Shown: positions 42,484 through 51,490 of the stretch, piece by piece
How positions within the stretch are numbered: the first letter of the stretch is position 1
Layout of the letters: the number at the start of each line of letters is the position of its first letter
Assembly (NCBI RefSeq): GCF_002387895.1
Contig: NZ_DGLI01000037.1
Coordinates: 101,639-165,638, forward strand
Length of the DNA: 64,000 bases
Source: Clostridium sp. UBA4548
GTDB taxonomy: Bacteria > Bacillota > Clostridia > Clostridiales > Clostridiaceae
Direction: 5' to 3'
Notes under the pieces: model-generated
Told to the model about the DNA's origin: nothing
Database searches by the model: none
What the model saw: only the letters and a program-made list of their open reading frames with translations
Program-made: the position numbers and the translations under genes

Positions 42484-43953
42484 ATGAATATTTATTTTCA
42501 TAATGTATTAACTAAGAAAAAGGAATTATTTGTTCCCATAGAAGAAGGAAAAGTGAAGATGTATGCTTGTGGTATTACAGTATCAGGAGATGCTCATATT
42601 GGACATGCATACCAAGCGGTAATATTTGATGTTATTAAAAAGTACTTTGAGTATAAAGGGTATCATGTTACTTATGTAAGAAATTACACTGATGTAGATG
42701 ATAAAATTATTGCAAAGGGCATAGAGTTAGGCATTGACCCACAGGAATATGCTAAAAAGCAAATTATTAAAACGGATTTAGAGTTAAGTAACCTTGGAGT
42801 TGATAAACCAACAGTTCAAGCAAAGGCAACAGAAAATATTGAGGATATGATTAGTTTCATTAGTAAGTTAATTGAAAAAGGTTATGCATACGGAGCAGAG
42901 GCTGGAGATGTATTTTTCTCTGTAGAAAAATATTCTCAGTATGGAAAACTATCTAACAGAGTTATTGAAGATAGTATTAATGGAGTAAGAAAAGATATTG
43001 AGCCTGGAAAATTGGACAGTAAGGACTTTGCCTTATGGAAAAGTGCCAAGGAAGGTGAAATTTACTGGGAGTCTCCATGGGGTAAGGGTCGCCCAGGTTG
43101 GCATATTGAATGCTCAACTATGAGTATGAAATACTTAGGAGAAACAATGGATATTCACGGTGGTGGAAAGGATTTAATTTTCCCACATCATGAAAATGAA
43201 ATTGCACAATCTGAAGCATTAACAGGAAAACAGTTTTCAAATTATTGGATACATAATGGACTTGTTAAGATAAATGGTCAAAAGATGAGTAAATCTCTAG
43301 GCAACGGAATCTCATTAAAAGAGCTTTTAGATAACTATCATTCAGATGTCATAAGATTTACTTTGCTACAAAATAGTTATAAGTCAGATATAAACATAAT
43401 TGATGGTGTATTTGAGGAAAATGAAAAACATATATATAATTTTTATAAACTCTTCAACACTATTGATAATTTGAAAACTAATGAGGAGTTAAATGAGGAA
43501 AAAAAATCAACAGATATGGAAGTCAAGCCAGAGTTGTCAGTTGAAATTAAAAATTCTTTTGACCAAGCTATGAGCAATGACTTTAATACTGCAGTTGCAC
43601 TTTCTCACTTGTTCCAGCACTTTGATAAAATGAAAGCAATGATTAATAAAACTAAAGAGATAGAGAATTTAAAATTAATAAAAGAAACACTAATAAACAC
43701 ATACTATGTATTGGGAATCCTGCAGCATGAGCCTAAAAAGGTCATTGAGGAAATAAAGAATAAATATCTAGGAAAATTCGGCATAACAGAGGAAGAAGTA
43801 AAAACATTAATCGAAAAAAGAAGTGAATATAAGTCAAATAAGGATTATGCAAATGCTGATAAAATTAAAGAAGTACTCATAGAAAAAGGAATTCTTATCC
43901 TAGATGGACCTAAGGGTACTGAATGGGATGTTAATATAGGGAAGAAAAATTAA
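42484..43953 (+). CDS. cysS: Cysteinyl-tRNA synthetase
   Basis: 489 residues from ATG 42484, after AAAGGAGTGAAG. Class I synthetase: CGITVSGDAHIGHAYQAVIFD (HIGH) with the zinc Cys, GWHIECSTMSMKYLG with the second Cys, HHENE, and KMSKSLGN. The C-terminal anticodon-binding domain and the A-R/K-x-x-K-D-Y-x-x-A-D-x-I motif (SEYKSNKDYANADKIKEVLIEKGI) are intact. Charges tRNA-Cys. It has a 230-base upstream region without T-box, and the FMN reductase gene follows. Confidence 0.97.
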   Translation: MNIYFHNVLTKKKELFVPIEEGKVKMYACGITVSGDAHIGHAYQAVIFDVIKKYFEYKGYHVTYVRNYTDVDDKIIAKGIELGIDPQEYAKKQIIKTDLELSNLGVDKPTVQAKATENIEDMISFISKLIEKGYAYGAEAGDVFFSVEKYSQYGKLSNRVIEDSINGVRKDIEPGKLDSKDFALWKSAKEGEIYWESPWGKGRPGWHIECSTMSMKYLGETMDIHGGGKDLIFPHHENEIAQSEALTGKQFSNYWIHNGLVKINGQKMSKSLGNGISLKELLDNYHSDVIRFTLLQNSYKSDINIIDGVFEENEKHIYNFYKLFNTIDNLKTNEELNEEKKSTDMEVKPELSVEIKNSFDQAMSNDFNTAVALSHLFQHFDKMKAMINKTKEIENLKLIKETLINTYYVLGILQHEPKKVIEEIKNKYLGKFGITEEEVKTLIEKRSEYKSNKDYANADKIKEVLIEKGILILDGPKGTEWDVNIGKKN

Positions 43954-44025
43954 CGGTTAGTAAAAGTAAACATATAAAGATAAAATACAGAAACAATAAA
44001 TTATTGTATAAAGGGAGAAAGATTG

Positions 44026-44577
44026 ATGAAAACATTAATTTTTACTGGAACACCTAGAAAAAATGGAGATACTATGACTTTAATAAATGAACTTATAAGT
44101 CATCTTCAAGGAGAATATAAGATTGTAAATGCATATGATTGCAATATAAAACCTTGTATTGATTGCAGATACTGCTGGAAGAATGAAGGGTGTTCTATTG
44201 ATGATGAAATGCAGGAGATTTATGACTACATTCAGGAATGTGATAATGTGTTAATTGCATCCCCACTGTACTTTTCAGAGCTTACAGGCCCTTTACTTAG
44301 TGTTACAAGCAGGCTTCAAACCTATTATTGTGCAAAATTTATTCGTAAGGTTAAGCCCATTGAAAAAGAGAAAAAAGCTGGAGTTATACTTGTAGGAGGG
44401 GGAGATGGAAGTATTGATAAGGCCTATAGCACAGCTCGAATCTTGTTAAAAGACATGAACTGTACAGAAATTGCACCAGTAGTTTATAGCCATAACACAG
44501 ACAAAGTTCCCTCTAAAAATGATGTAGAAGCACTAGAAACTGCAAGGGAATTAGCTAAGTTTTTTAATGAGAAATAA
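44026..44577 (+). CDS. Flavodoxin-like NAD(P)H-dependent FMN reductase
   Basis: 183 residues. Flavodoxin fold: TLIFTGTPRKNGDTMTLINEL phosphate loop, an Fe-S-protein-like Cys set CNIKPCIDCRYCWKNEGCSIDDEMQEI typical of the iron-sulfur flavoprotein/FMN-reductase group, and ASPLYFSELTGPLLSVTSRLQTYY. Redox enzyme of unknown substrate. GGGAGAAAGATTG precedes ATG 44026. Confidence 0.9.
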   Translation: MKTLIFTGTPRKNGDTMTLINELISHLQGEYKIVNAYDCNIKPCIDCRYCWKNEGCSIDDEMQEIYDYIQECDNVLIASPLYFSELTGPLLSVTSRLQTYYCAKFIRKVKPIEKEKKAGVILVGGGDGSIDKAYSTARILLKDMNCTEIAPVVYSHNTDKVPSKNDVEALETARELAKFFNEK

Positions 44578-44962
44578 ATTAATATAAGGAACCTATAGAA
44601 GAAATTATAGGGTTATTACTATTATTTAGAGATAAACTGCATGAAAAGTCACAAAGTAGCTTAAAGAATATACATTTTCTTTAAGCTATTTTTATATAAG
44701 AAAAATATTTTTTAGCTAAAATGTAATGATAAAAACTTAATGATTAGTGAAATAGACATTTACTAATGATAAAAAACATATATTTATAATGTAGGTAAAT
44801 ATATATTTATACAATATATATTTACGTAAGTATGTTTGAAGGAGGCTTTTTTATTATTGTACTTCTCAAGACCTTTGAGAAAAATCATAAAGAACAAATA
44901 ATTAGGTATCCAAGACAGATATTTGTTACTAGAGAAAGTATCAATAATATGGGGAGTTTGTA
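44578..44962. other. Gap before the 119-aa membrane gene
   Basis: Holds the terminator, a perfect 12-base inverted repeat (44794-44824, GTAAATATATAT with ATATATATTTAC) and a short frame at 44832-44963. Confidence 0.45.
44657..44694 (+). terminator. Terminator of the flavodoxin-like gene
   Basis: TAGCTTAAAGAA pairs with TTCTTTAAGCTA, followed by TTTTTAT. Confidence 0.88.
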
Positions 44963-44963
44963 A
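44832..44963 (+). CDS. Possible small ORF (43 aa) overlapping the next start
   Basis: ATG 44832 opens a 43-codon frame that ends TAA at 44961-44963, overlapping the next ATG by one base (TAATG). It has no good ribosome binding site upstream, and AAGGAGG lies inside the frame. It could be a coupled leader or a remnant. The product is basic at the C-terminal half (NHKEQIIRYPRQ). Confidence 0.2.
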   Translation: MFEGGFFIIVLLKTFEKNHKEQIIRYPRQIFVTRESINNMGSL

Positions 44964-45322
44964 TGAAAAAAATAATACAAAGAATAATTGAAACCATAAT
45001 GGAACAAATGAAAAGCCTTTTAATATATGCAATTTCAGGAGTGTTTATTTCATTAATAATAATAGCTATATGTTACTTTGGAGGATATGATCAAAGGAGT
45101 ATACTGAAGTATGCAGCCATTGTAGTAATAGTAATAGGGGCTGCGGGTGCCATGGGTGGTTCTAAGATGAGCAAGGATTATGAATATATAAGAAATAGAG
45201 GAATGTATCAAAATGAAGTAGATGGTGTTATTGAAGATCAGGAAAGAGCAACAAAGAATATTTATAGAGCTATTAAGATGTTTTTAACATCGGCTATAAT
45301 TTATGGTATATCTTTGATTTAA
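44963..45322 (+). CDS. Small membrane protein (119 aa)
   Basis: Not recognised. Two N-terminal spans (about 18-38 and 48-65, the second with GAAGAMGGSKMSKDYE) and a third at the end (MFLTSAIIYGISL). An acidic middle (NEVDGVIEDQERATKN). GGGGAGTTTG precedes ATG 44963. Single-gene unit with a terminator shared with the converging HAD gene. Confidence 0.7.
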   Translation: MKKIIQRIIETIMEQMKSLLIYAISGVFISLIIIAICYFGGYDQRSILKYAAIVVIVIGAAGAMGGSKMSKDYEYIRNRGMYQNEVDGVIEDQERATKNIYRAIKMFLTSAIIYGISLI

Positions 45323-45384
45323 ACAAAATTGAGGGTAGATTCTTCAGAAAGTATTATAAATTAAATAAATCTAGGGTAAGAGGA

Positions 45385-45419
45385 AAAAGTTTGCTGAATT
45401 TATCAGCAAACTTTTTTTA
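45385..45419. terminator. Bidirectional terminator between the 119-aa and HAD genes
   Basis: AAAGTTTGCTGA pairs with TCAGCAAACTTT, followed by T on one side; the other strand has the complementary run of A/T. Confidence 0.85.
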
Positions 45420-45423
45420 TTTA

Positions 45424-46164
45424 CTACATTAAGAGTTTTTTAATATCTAATAAGCTTCTGATTGTAGGGCAATTTCTTTTAAATAACTTATGATAAGCAT
45501 AGGATTTAAAATCCCTACACAATACAATAGAATTGATTCCTAGCTTCATTGCCCCATGACAATTTTCTATATTATCATCTATAAATATGGCTTCCTCAGG
45601 CAAAATCTTTAATTCTTCAAGAGCAGCTTTATACATTAATTCATGAGGTTTTGTAATACCTCTTTGTGAGGAGATAATAAAAGATGAAAAATAATCTCTT
45701 AGCCCTACTTCTCTAAAAACATTTTCAAGAGATGGCCATGCATCAGATACCACAGCTAATTTATAAGATTTGCTTAGCTCAGGGATAAGCTCTAGGGAAT
45801 CATGGAAAAAACTATACTTATTATAGTTATATACATAATCCTTTGTAATAGCTTGTACATCTTCTATTCTTAAGTTTAATTCCGGTAGAAAACTTGCAAA
45901 AATACTATAGTAATTAAAAAAGTGTAAATATTCCTCGTTTTCATCCTTAATTAATTTTTGATTATTAATATATTCTGATGCTTTATGAAAAGCTAACTTT
46001 TTCTGGGGTACAGGTATAGAATCAAATTTTTTCTTATCTATATATGAGAAAAAATTATTAGTTATAAACCAATGACCTGTAGCTGGTTTATTTAGGACTC
46101 TACCAGAGTCAAATAAAATAGCTTTAATTTTAGTTTTATCAAAATCTTTATTAAATTTCTTCAT
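45424..46164 (-). CDS. HAD-superfamily hydrolase
   Basis: 246 residues from ATG 46164, after TTGGAGGAAAC. HAD motifs: I, IKAILFDSGRVLN (DxSGR in place of DxDGT); II, LAVVSDAWPS; III, K in GITKPHELMYKAALEELKILPEEAIFIDDNIENCHGAMKLGINSIV with DD. Phosphatase or phosphotransferase of unknown substrate. The catalytic first Asp is present, but the usual second Asp is Gly-shifted (DSG), which is worth a check. Confidence 0.85.
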   Translation of the reverse strand: MKKFNKDFDKTKIKAILFDSGRVLNKPATGHWFITNNFFSYIDKKKFDSIPVPQKKLAFHKASEYINNQKLIKDENEEYLHFFNYYSIFASFLPELNLRIEDVQAITKDYVYNYNKYSFFHDSLELIPELSKSYKLAVVSDAWPSLENVFREVGLRDYFSSFIISSQRGITKPHELMYKAALEELKILPEEAIFIDDNIENCHGAMKLGINSIVLCRDFKSYAYHKLFKRNCPTIRSLLDIKKLLM

Positions 46165-46578
46165 AAAGTTTCCTCCAACTTTTAGATAGTGCAATTACTT
46201 TGCAAAAGATTTATACTTAATTTATATAGAGAAACCACTTTAACATTTTAAATATTACTTCCAAAAGTAGTTTCTTCAAGGAGAGAAGCAAGCTCATTGT
46301 AATACAAATATCTAAGCTATTCTTGGTATGAACAAATTTTCATACTAAAAAGATATAAAGTTTTAAGCTTGTCTATCTATATATAAAATCTCTAAATAAA
46401 ATTTTCTTAGTGCCTATAAAATATGAGTTTCAAACTTCATTATTATGGTAATATATTAGCTGTCTTGTTACAATTACTATATAGAAGTATCAAAAATACT
46501 TGAAAAGTTTATAATACATACTTGAATAATATTCAAGTAACTTGATTATTATTATAGGAATTACAATTGGTGGTGAAA
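46165..46578. other. Divergent gap between the HAD gene and the XRE regulator gene
   Basis: AT-rich, 414 bases. Holds the CTTGAATAATATTCAAG palindrome at 46521-46537 and a TATAGAGAAACC stretch near 46224 that only begins like the repeat family. No gene seen. Confidence 0.4.
46521..46537. promoter_or_regulatory. Palindrome, candidate operator of the XRE gene
   Basis: CTTGAATAATATTCAAG, perfect with one central base, about 42 bases before the start; likely site for a HTH dimer. Confidence 0.45.
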
Positions 46579-47442
46579 ATGGTGAAAAAGAATTTATTGG
46601 AGCTTAAAGGAATAGATGAAAATATTAAGAATAAATTAAATTATATAAAGAATAACTCAGAAGTTACGGAAAGTAACATTAACGAAATTAAAGCTTTAAA
46701 AAATCACATTTTTGAAAGAGCATCGAAAACTTTTATTTATAATTTAAAAAAGCTAATTCAATTAGAGTTAACTCAAAAAAATCTAGCTAAAAAGATTGGG
46801 GTTTCAGAGGATTTACTTTCTAAATATAAGGCTGGAGAGGCTTTTCCCTCCATTGAAACCTTAATATTTATATGTGAGGTTTATAACTTAACTTTAGAAC
46901 AACTTATAACTACTCCATTAGTTTCAGGAGAACTTGAAAATGTAGAAAATAGGGAAAAAGTTCAATTAGACATATTTGAAGAGCAGTATTATATTTATTT
47001 CTTAGTGACAAACATAGCAAAAGAAGGAGCTATTCATGAAGGTGTTGTTGAATTTTTAAATGATGAAGCTGTATTTAAAATACTTTCAAAGGGAGAAGAG
47101 GTTAAAACTTTTAAAGGGGATTATGATATTTCGGACAAACTTATATTTTTTAACCTTAAAAGTCCAAAGGATGGCACTACTTATATAAATATGATCAAAC
47201 CCAATGTGAATAAAAATAAGTATGTTGGTGGTTTAGCAATGCTAATGCTTCCCTCTGACGCAAATAGCAAGCCTTGTGCTCAAAAGAGTTTACTTAGCAA
47301 AATCAGGATAGATAGAGAAAAGTATTATAAGGAGCTTAAGGAATTATTAAGCTACTCTGTTGGAGGAGAAACCTTTGAACACATTAAAATTTCTCAATGG
47401 GAAGATGAAATTGCCTATAACTTTATAGGAAAACTACTTTAA
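46579..47442 (+). CDS. XRE-family HTH regulator (287 aa)
   Basis: 287 residues. A helical N-terminus (about 1-45), an XRE HTH at about 60-110 (LIQLELTQKNLAKKIGVSEDLLSKYKAGEAFPSIETLIFICEVYNLTLEQLI), and a C-terminal beta-rich domain of about 150 residues with no visible match (QYYIYFLVTNIAKEGAIHEGVVEFLNDEAV). ATG 46579 follows GGTGGTG. Probably senses a small ligand or stress; target unknown. Confidence 0.85.
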   Translation: MVKKNLLELKGIDENIKNKLNYIKNNSEVTESNINEIKALKNHIFERASKTFIYNLKKLIQLELTQKNLAKKIGVSEDLLSKYKAGEAFPSIETLIFICEVYNLTLEQLITTPLVSGELENVENREKVQLDIFEEQYYIYFLVTNIAKEGAIHEGVVEFLNDEAVFKILSKGEEVKTFKGDYDISDKLIFFNLKSPKDGTTYINMIKPNVNKNKYVGGLAMLMLPSDANSKPCAQKSLLSKIRIDREKYYKELKELLSYSVGGETFEHIKISQWEDEIAYNFIGKLL

Positions 47443-47553
47443 AGCCATTTAATTATAATTAGGTCATGGGTTTTTGAGATATTAATAAAATTAAATAAAT
47501 ATGACTTTATAAGTAGTATACTAACTTTTCAGTTCAGTATATAAGGAACAAAA

Positions 47554-47583
47554 TTGACAAAGAATAGTAAAATAGTTTATTAT
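47554..47583 (+). promoter_or_regulatory. Sigma-A-type promoter in the 47.5-kb gap
   Basis: TTGACA (47554-47559), 18-base spacer, TATTAT (47578-47583). Confidence 0.6.
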
Positions 47584-47609
47584 AGGGTAAAAAAGGAAGT
47601 GGATTAGAT

Positions 47610-47651
47610 ATGTGTCAAACAATAGTAGTAGGCTCCATGCAAAGCTTGTAG
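47610..47651 (+). CDS. Possible leader peptide or gene remnant (13 aa)
   Basis: ATG 47610, seven bases after AAAAAAGGAAGTGG, encodes MCQTIVVGSMQSL. Its end overlaps an imperfect hairpin (GCTCCATGCAAAG...CTTTTGCTTGGAGC). A neighbouring frame reads A-K-L-V-E-Y-E-K-L-L-L-G-A-N-K, so a decayed gene is the alternative. Confidence 0.25.
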   Translation: MCQTIVVGSMQSL

Positions 47652-47849
47652 AATATGAAAAACTTTTGCTTGGAGCTAATAAATAGATATCTGCAGAGAA
47701 AACTAAAGTTACACAAAAGTGTTAAAACCACTTAATTTAATTTTAAATTATCATGTTGTATATCTTGTAAGTAAATATTAAGTTTTTCATGTTTTATTCA
47801 GTCTTTGCATCTTCATTTAGGAATTAAATGTAGATTGGAGCGAAGAATT

Positions 47850-48125
47850 ATGAAATATGAGAAAGCAGAGAATATATTACCAAACAATATAATAGAACTA
47901 ATTCAAGACTATATTGATGGGGGATATATTTATATACCTAGAAAAAATGAAAATAAAAAATCCTGGGGAGAAAATACTGAAACCAAAAGGCAACTTGAAG
48001 CTAGAGATAAAGAAATTTTTAGCAAGTATTCCTCTGGGGTGTCGGTTAAAATCCTATGCGAAGCGTATTTCTTAACGGAAAGTAGCATTAGAAGAATAAT
48101 CAGGAATCAAAAAAAATATGGGTGA
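47850..48125 (+). CDS. CD3324-family (Mor-like) DNA-binding protein
   Basis: 91 residues from ATG 47850 (TTGGAGCG upstream). Pattern: MKYEKAENILPNNIIELIQDYIDGGYIYIPRKNENKKSWGE...TKRQLEARDKEIFSKYSSGVSVKILCEAYFLTESSIRRIIR. This is the CD3324 family of Clostridia, related to the Mor transcription activator fold with a C-terminal HTH. A small transcription factor, target unknown. The stop is followed at once by repeat copy D. Confidence 0.88.
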   Translation: MKYEKAENILPNNIIELIQDYIDGGYIYIPRKNENKKSWGENTETKRQLEARDKEIFSKYSSGVSVKILCEAYFLTESSIRRIIRNQKKYG

Positions 48126-48231
48126 TAGGGGCTTCCATGATGAATTTTAATTATTCATCTCAAAAAAGTCTTAAAGGAACCAAGGGAGATTCAATGTATA
48201 AACAATTATTGATTTTACTTCCCTATATATA
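48125..48231 (+). repeat. TATAGG...CCTATA two-hairpin repeat, copy D
   Basis: GATAGGGGCTTCCATGATGA start; GGCTT pairs with AAGTC and GATGA faces TCATC inside. Then GGAACCAAGGGAG with a long second hairpin to CTTCCCTATATA. It is followed directly by a strong terminator and lies about 140 bases before the ABC-F gene. Confidence 0.75.
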
Positions 48232-48275
48232 AGGCATATTTTCGTAGTTTTTGCTATGAAGATATGCCTTTAGCT
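48231..48275 (+). terminator. Terminator directly after repeat copy D
   Basis: AAGGCATAT...CGTAG pairs with CTATG...ATATGCCTT, then TAGCTTTTT. Together with copy D it could end the upstream mRNA or an independent RNA. Confidence 0.85.
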
Positions 48276-48373
48276 TTTTATGGTCATGTTTATTACAGAA
48301 ACATTTATAAACTTGGGTGCTTGCACTGATAGATGATATTATAGTTAATGAGGGTACAGGAGGTGCAGAATTT

Positions 48374-49918
48374 ATGAGCATTTTAACAATTGAAAACATG
48401 AACCATTCTTTCGGAGATAGAATACTTTTTAGTAATGTATCCTTTAATCTATATAAGGGAGAACATGTGGGGCTTATTGGAGCTAACGGAGAGGGCAAAT
48501 CCACCTTTATGAAAATTATTACAAATCAGCTTCTGCCAGATGGTGGAAGTATTCATTGGAATAAAAAATATACCATTGGATATATGGATCAGCTGATTGA
48601 TTTAAAAGAAGGGGTTAGCACAATAGATTTCTTGAGAGAAGCATTTATTGATTTATATAATATGGAAGATAAAATTAATGGTTTATATAATAGCCTTGGT
48701 AATATGAATACTGAGGAAATGGATAAAGCCTTAAATAAAATAGCTAAAATCCAAGAAATACTAGATAAAAGTGATTTTTACAGCATTGATTCAAAAATAC
48801 AGGCAACGGCAAATGGTCTTGGCTTCAAAGAGCTTTTAGAAAAGGAAGTTTCCACCTTAAGTGGGGGACAGAGAATTAAAATTTTACTTGCCAAGCTTCT
48901 TTTAGAAAAGCCTGATATTTTGTTATTAGATGAGCCAACTAACCATCTAGATGAAGAGCATGTAGAATGGCTAAAGGGTTACTTGATAGATTATGAAAAT
49001 GCATTCATACTAATATCCCATGATAATAGTTTTATAAACAGTGTAGTAAATGTAGTTTATCATCTTGAACACAAAGAGCTAACAAGATATGAAGGGAACT
49101 ACGATTACTTTGTTAGGCTTTATGAAATTAGAAGACAACAGCGGCTTATTGAATATAAAGAGCAGCAAACGGAAATTAAAAAGCTTGAAGACTATATAAG
49201 AAAAAATAAAGTAAGAGCTTCAACAGCAAAACAAGCTAAAGCAAGAGAAAAAAAGCTTAATAAAATTGAAAGAATAGAAATTAAAAAAGATATAATTAAG
49301 CCTTACTTTAATTTTATAAGTGTAGCAATGCCAGAAAATATGATTTTTCAAACCCAAAACTTAGTTATTGGATATGATAAGCCCTTAAGCATACCTCTTA
49401 ATTTAAAGATGAAAAGAGGACAAAAAATTGCAATAACTGGAGCTAATGGTTTAGGAAAAACCACTCTTTTAAAAAGCTTACTTGGATTTTTAGAGCCTAT
49501 AAGTGGTGAAATAACACTAAGTGAATATACAAAGATAGGTTATTTTCAGCAGGAAATGGCAGAGGATAATACCACAGAGGTTTTATATGATATGTGGGAT
49601 GGCTTTCCACAAATGACAGTGACAGAAGTAAGAAAAAGTCTTGCACAGTGTGGATTAACTAGGCAGCATATAGACAGTACTGTGGATATATTAAGTGGAG
49701 GAGAACAAGCTAAACTAAGACTATGCAAACTAATTAACAAACCCTCAAATATATTAGTTTTAGATGAGCCTATAAACCATTTAGATATCCATGCTAAAGA
49801 TGAATTGAGACGTGCCTTAAAAGAATATGAGGGCAGCATGATTTTAGTATGCCACGAACCAGAGTTTTACAATGATATTGTAACAGAGGTGTGGAATTGC
49901 GAAGAGTGGGTAGTTTAG
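48374..49918 (+). CDS. ABC-F family ATPase
   Basis: 514 residues from ATG 48374 (CAGGAGGTG upstream). Two fused ABC domains without membrane spans: GANGEGKST, first LSGGQ (EVSTLSGGQRIKILLAKLL), LDEPTNHLD; linker rich in Lys/Glu (EQQTEIKKLEDYIRKNKVRASTAKQAKAREKKL); second GANGLGKTT, LSGGEQAKLRLCK, LDEPINHLD. Soluble ribosome-associated ATPases of this type act in translation or antibiotic resistance; which, cannot be told. Confidence 0.92.
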   Translation: MSILTIENMNHSFGDRILFSNVSFNLYKGEHVGLIGANGEGKSTFMKIITNQLLPDGGSIHWNKKYTIGYMDQLIDLKEGVSTIDFLREAFIDLYNMEDKINGLYNSLGNMNTEEMDKALNKIAKIQEILDKSDFYSIDSKIQATANGLGFKELLEKEVSTLSGGQRIKILLAKLLLEKPDILLLDEPTNHLDEEHVEWLKGYLIDYENAFILISHDNSFINSVVNVVYHLEHKELTRYEGNYDYFVRLYEIRRQQRLIEYKEQQTEIKKLEDYIRKNKVRASTAKQAKAREKKLNKIERIEIKKDIIKPYFNFISVAMPENMIFQTQNLVIGYDKPLSIPLNLKMKRGQKIAITGANGLGKTTLLKSLLGFLEPISGEITLSEYTKIGYFQQEMAEDNTTEVLYDMWDGFPQMTVTEVRKSLAQCGLTRQHIDSTVDILSGGEQAKLRLCKLINKPSNILVLDEPINHLDIHAKDELRRALKEYEGSMILVCHEPEFYNDIVTEVWNCEEWVV

Positions 49919-50230
49919 GAATCAATAAATCTTCCACCAGTTTCTTTAAGTAAGATAATTGCTTAAAGATAAATTGGAGGAAGATTTTCTTATAATACTT
50001 AAGAAAAAAATACTATAGTCTGTGAAAGCAATATAAGAAAATTCTTAGGTAGTTTTGTAAATTAGGTACTCTTTAAATAATTTTCAATACTTTATTTTAA
50101 CCTGTAATATAAAACACAATATTAAAATATTTACACACTCTAATATTGTGATATATTGATAAATGTAATAATATTAAGGTGGTTATCACAAATTATTAAA
50201 ATCATATACAAAAGATTAGGAGTGATTTAT
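49919..50230. other. Gap between the ABC-F and BFD genes
   Basis: Holds the terminator; the rest is AT-rich with no gene seen. Confidence 0.4.
49928..49992 (+). terminator. Terminator of the ABC-F gene
   Basis: AATCTTCC...CTTTAAG pairs with CTTAAAG...GGAAGATT, then TTCTTAT. Confidence 0.8.
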
Positions 50231-50557
50231 ATGGCAGGCAATAGAACAATTTGTACTGAAAATAATGTTGACTATATAACAATTAGAAAGGCTATGTGTG
50301 GTGGTGCAAGAACAGTAGAGGATTTAGTCCAAAAGGCTGGAGTTTGTACTCAGTGTGAAGGATGTAAAAGTGAACTTGAAAATATTCTTTCATCTGTATG
50401 TGGCTGCAAGGAAGTTTCTCTTAAGACAGTAGTTGATTCAGTAAAAAATGGAGCTAATACTGTTGAAAAAGTTGGAGAAGTTACAGGAGCTGGCACAGGA
50501 GAAGATTGCGGAAGATGTAAAGCTCTTATTGCTAACATAATTGAATTAGGTAGATAA
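50231..50557 (+). CDS. Tandem BFD-like (2Fe-2S) protein
   Basis: 108 residues from ATG 50231 (TTAGGAG upstream). Two bacterioferritin-associated ferredoxin-like units back to back: first with CTENN...MCGGARTVEDLVQKAGVCTQCEGC, second with VCGCKEV...KNGANTVEKVGEVTGAGTGEDCGRC. Each helix-turn unit should carry a [2Fe-2S] cluster on four Cys. Stand-alone tandem BFD proteins are uncommon. A terminator follows. Function, perhaps iron-sulfur or electron delivery, is unproven. Confidence 0.85.
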   Translation: MAGNRTICTENNVDYITIRKAMCGGARTVEDLVQKAGVCTQCEGCKSELENILSSVCGCKEVSLKTVVDSVKNGANTVEKVGEVTGAGTGEDCGRCKALIANIIELGR

Positions 50558-50564
50558 AAAAATT

Positions 50565-50598
50565 AAGTTTGCTTAGGTATTAGGCAAACTTTTTTTAT
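50565..50598 (+). terminator. Terminator of the BFD gene
   Basis: AAGTTTGC pairs with GCAAACTT, followed by T run. Confidence 0.9.
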
Positions 50599-50705
50599 TT
50601 AATTTAATTGAGAACATAATAGATAAAATCCTTAACTTAGGAGGTGTAGTTAGAATTCCAAGATGATATAATTATAGTAATAATTTACAAAACAAAGGGG
50701 TTATA

Positions 50706-51488
50706 ATGAGCAGTTTAATGAATCTATATGACACAGGGGAAAATTTATATGTTGAAGGAAAATATGAAGAGGCAATTAAATACTTTAAGGAAGCACTTAA
50801 GATAAAAGAAGATAGAACTTCTTCATTAAATTATATAGGGTGTTGTTATCTAAACTTAGGAAAATATAGTAAAGCTTTGAGCACTTTTGATGAAGTATTA
50901 CAAATAAGATTATGGGAAAGAGCGCTTTTTAATAAGGGAAGAGTATACCTTAAGCTAGAGAATTATACTGAAGCATTAGGTAACTTTAATAGAGCTTTAA
51001 TGGTAAATCCAAATGAGGGTGATGTTTATTACTACTTAGGTGTTTACTATGATAAAGTAGGAGAGTTTGAAACAGCAAAAACATACTATAAAAAAGCTAT
51101 CGAGTTACATGATAAAGAAGCAGAATATCATCTAAATTTAGGTATTGCTTACTCTAGATTAAATGATTATAAAAAAGCTATTGAAGAGTTTGATTTAAGC
51201 ATACAATTAGATGATAGTGATTCAAGTGCATATTTTAACAAAGCATGTGTTTTGTATAAAATTAAGGAATATAATGAAGCATTAAAAGTTTTTCACCATT
51301 CTAATTTATTATTTCCAAATGATATTGAAGTAATGAATATGGTTGCAAATTGCTACTATTATTTAAGGAAATATCACAAGTCTTTAGAGTGGATTAATAA
51401 AGTTTTGAGCATTGATAGTAGTGATGAGGAAGCGTTAAAGCATAGGGAGATTATTAGCAAAATATTTATGAGGGAAGGCGGAATTTAG
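50706..51488 (+). CDS. TPR-repeat protein
   Basis: 260 residues made of about seven tetratricopeptide repeats of 34 residues (YVEGKYEEAIKYFKEALKIKE; YLNLGKYSKALSTFDEVLQI; and so on), with the W/L/G/Y/A/F/A/P signature weak but present. No signal or membrane span. AAAGGGG precedes the ATG and the next gene starts 2 bases after the stop. TPRs are protein-protein interaction scaffolds; partner unknown. Confidence 0.9.
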   Translation: MSSLMNLYDTGENLYVEGKYEEAIKYFKEALKIKEDRTSSLNYIGCCYLNLGKYSKALSTFDEVLQIRLWERALFNKGRVYLKLENYTEALGNFNRALMVNPNEGDVYYYLGVYYDKVGEFETAKTYYKKAIELHDKEAEYHLNLGIAYSRLNDYKKAIEEFDLSIQLDDSDSSAYFNKACVLYKIKEYNEALKVFHHSNLLFPNDIEVMNMVANCYYYLRKYHKSLEWINKVLSIDSSDEEALKHREIISKIFMREGGI

Positions 51489-51490
51489 CT

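Larger units (their letters stand above)
47443..47849. other. Gap between the XRE gene and the CD3324-family gene
   Basis: Holds a strong promoter-like pair (47554-47583), a 13-codon frame (47610-47651) and a hairpin (47631-47676). Confidence 0.45.

Noticed and set aside
46224..46290. Ninth copy of the two-hairpin repeat
   Set aside because: Only TATAGAGAAACC matches; the core and the second end do not.
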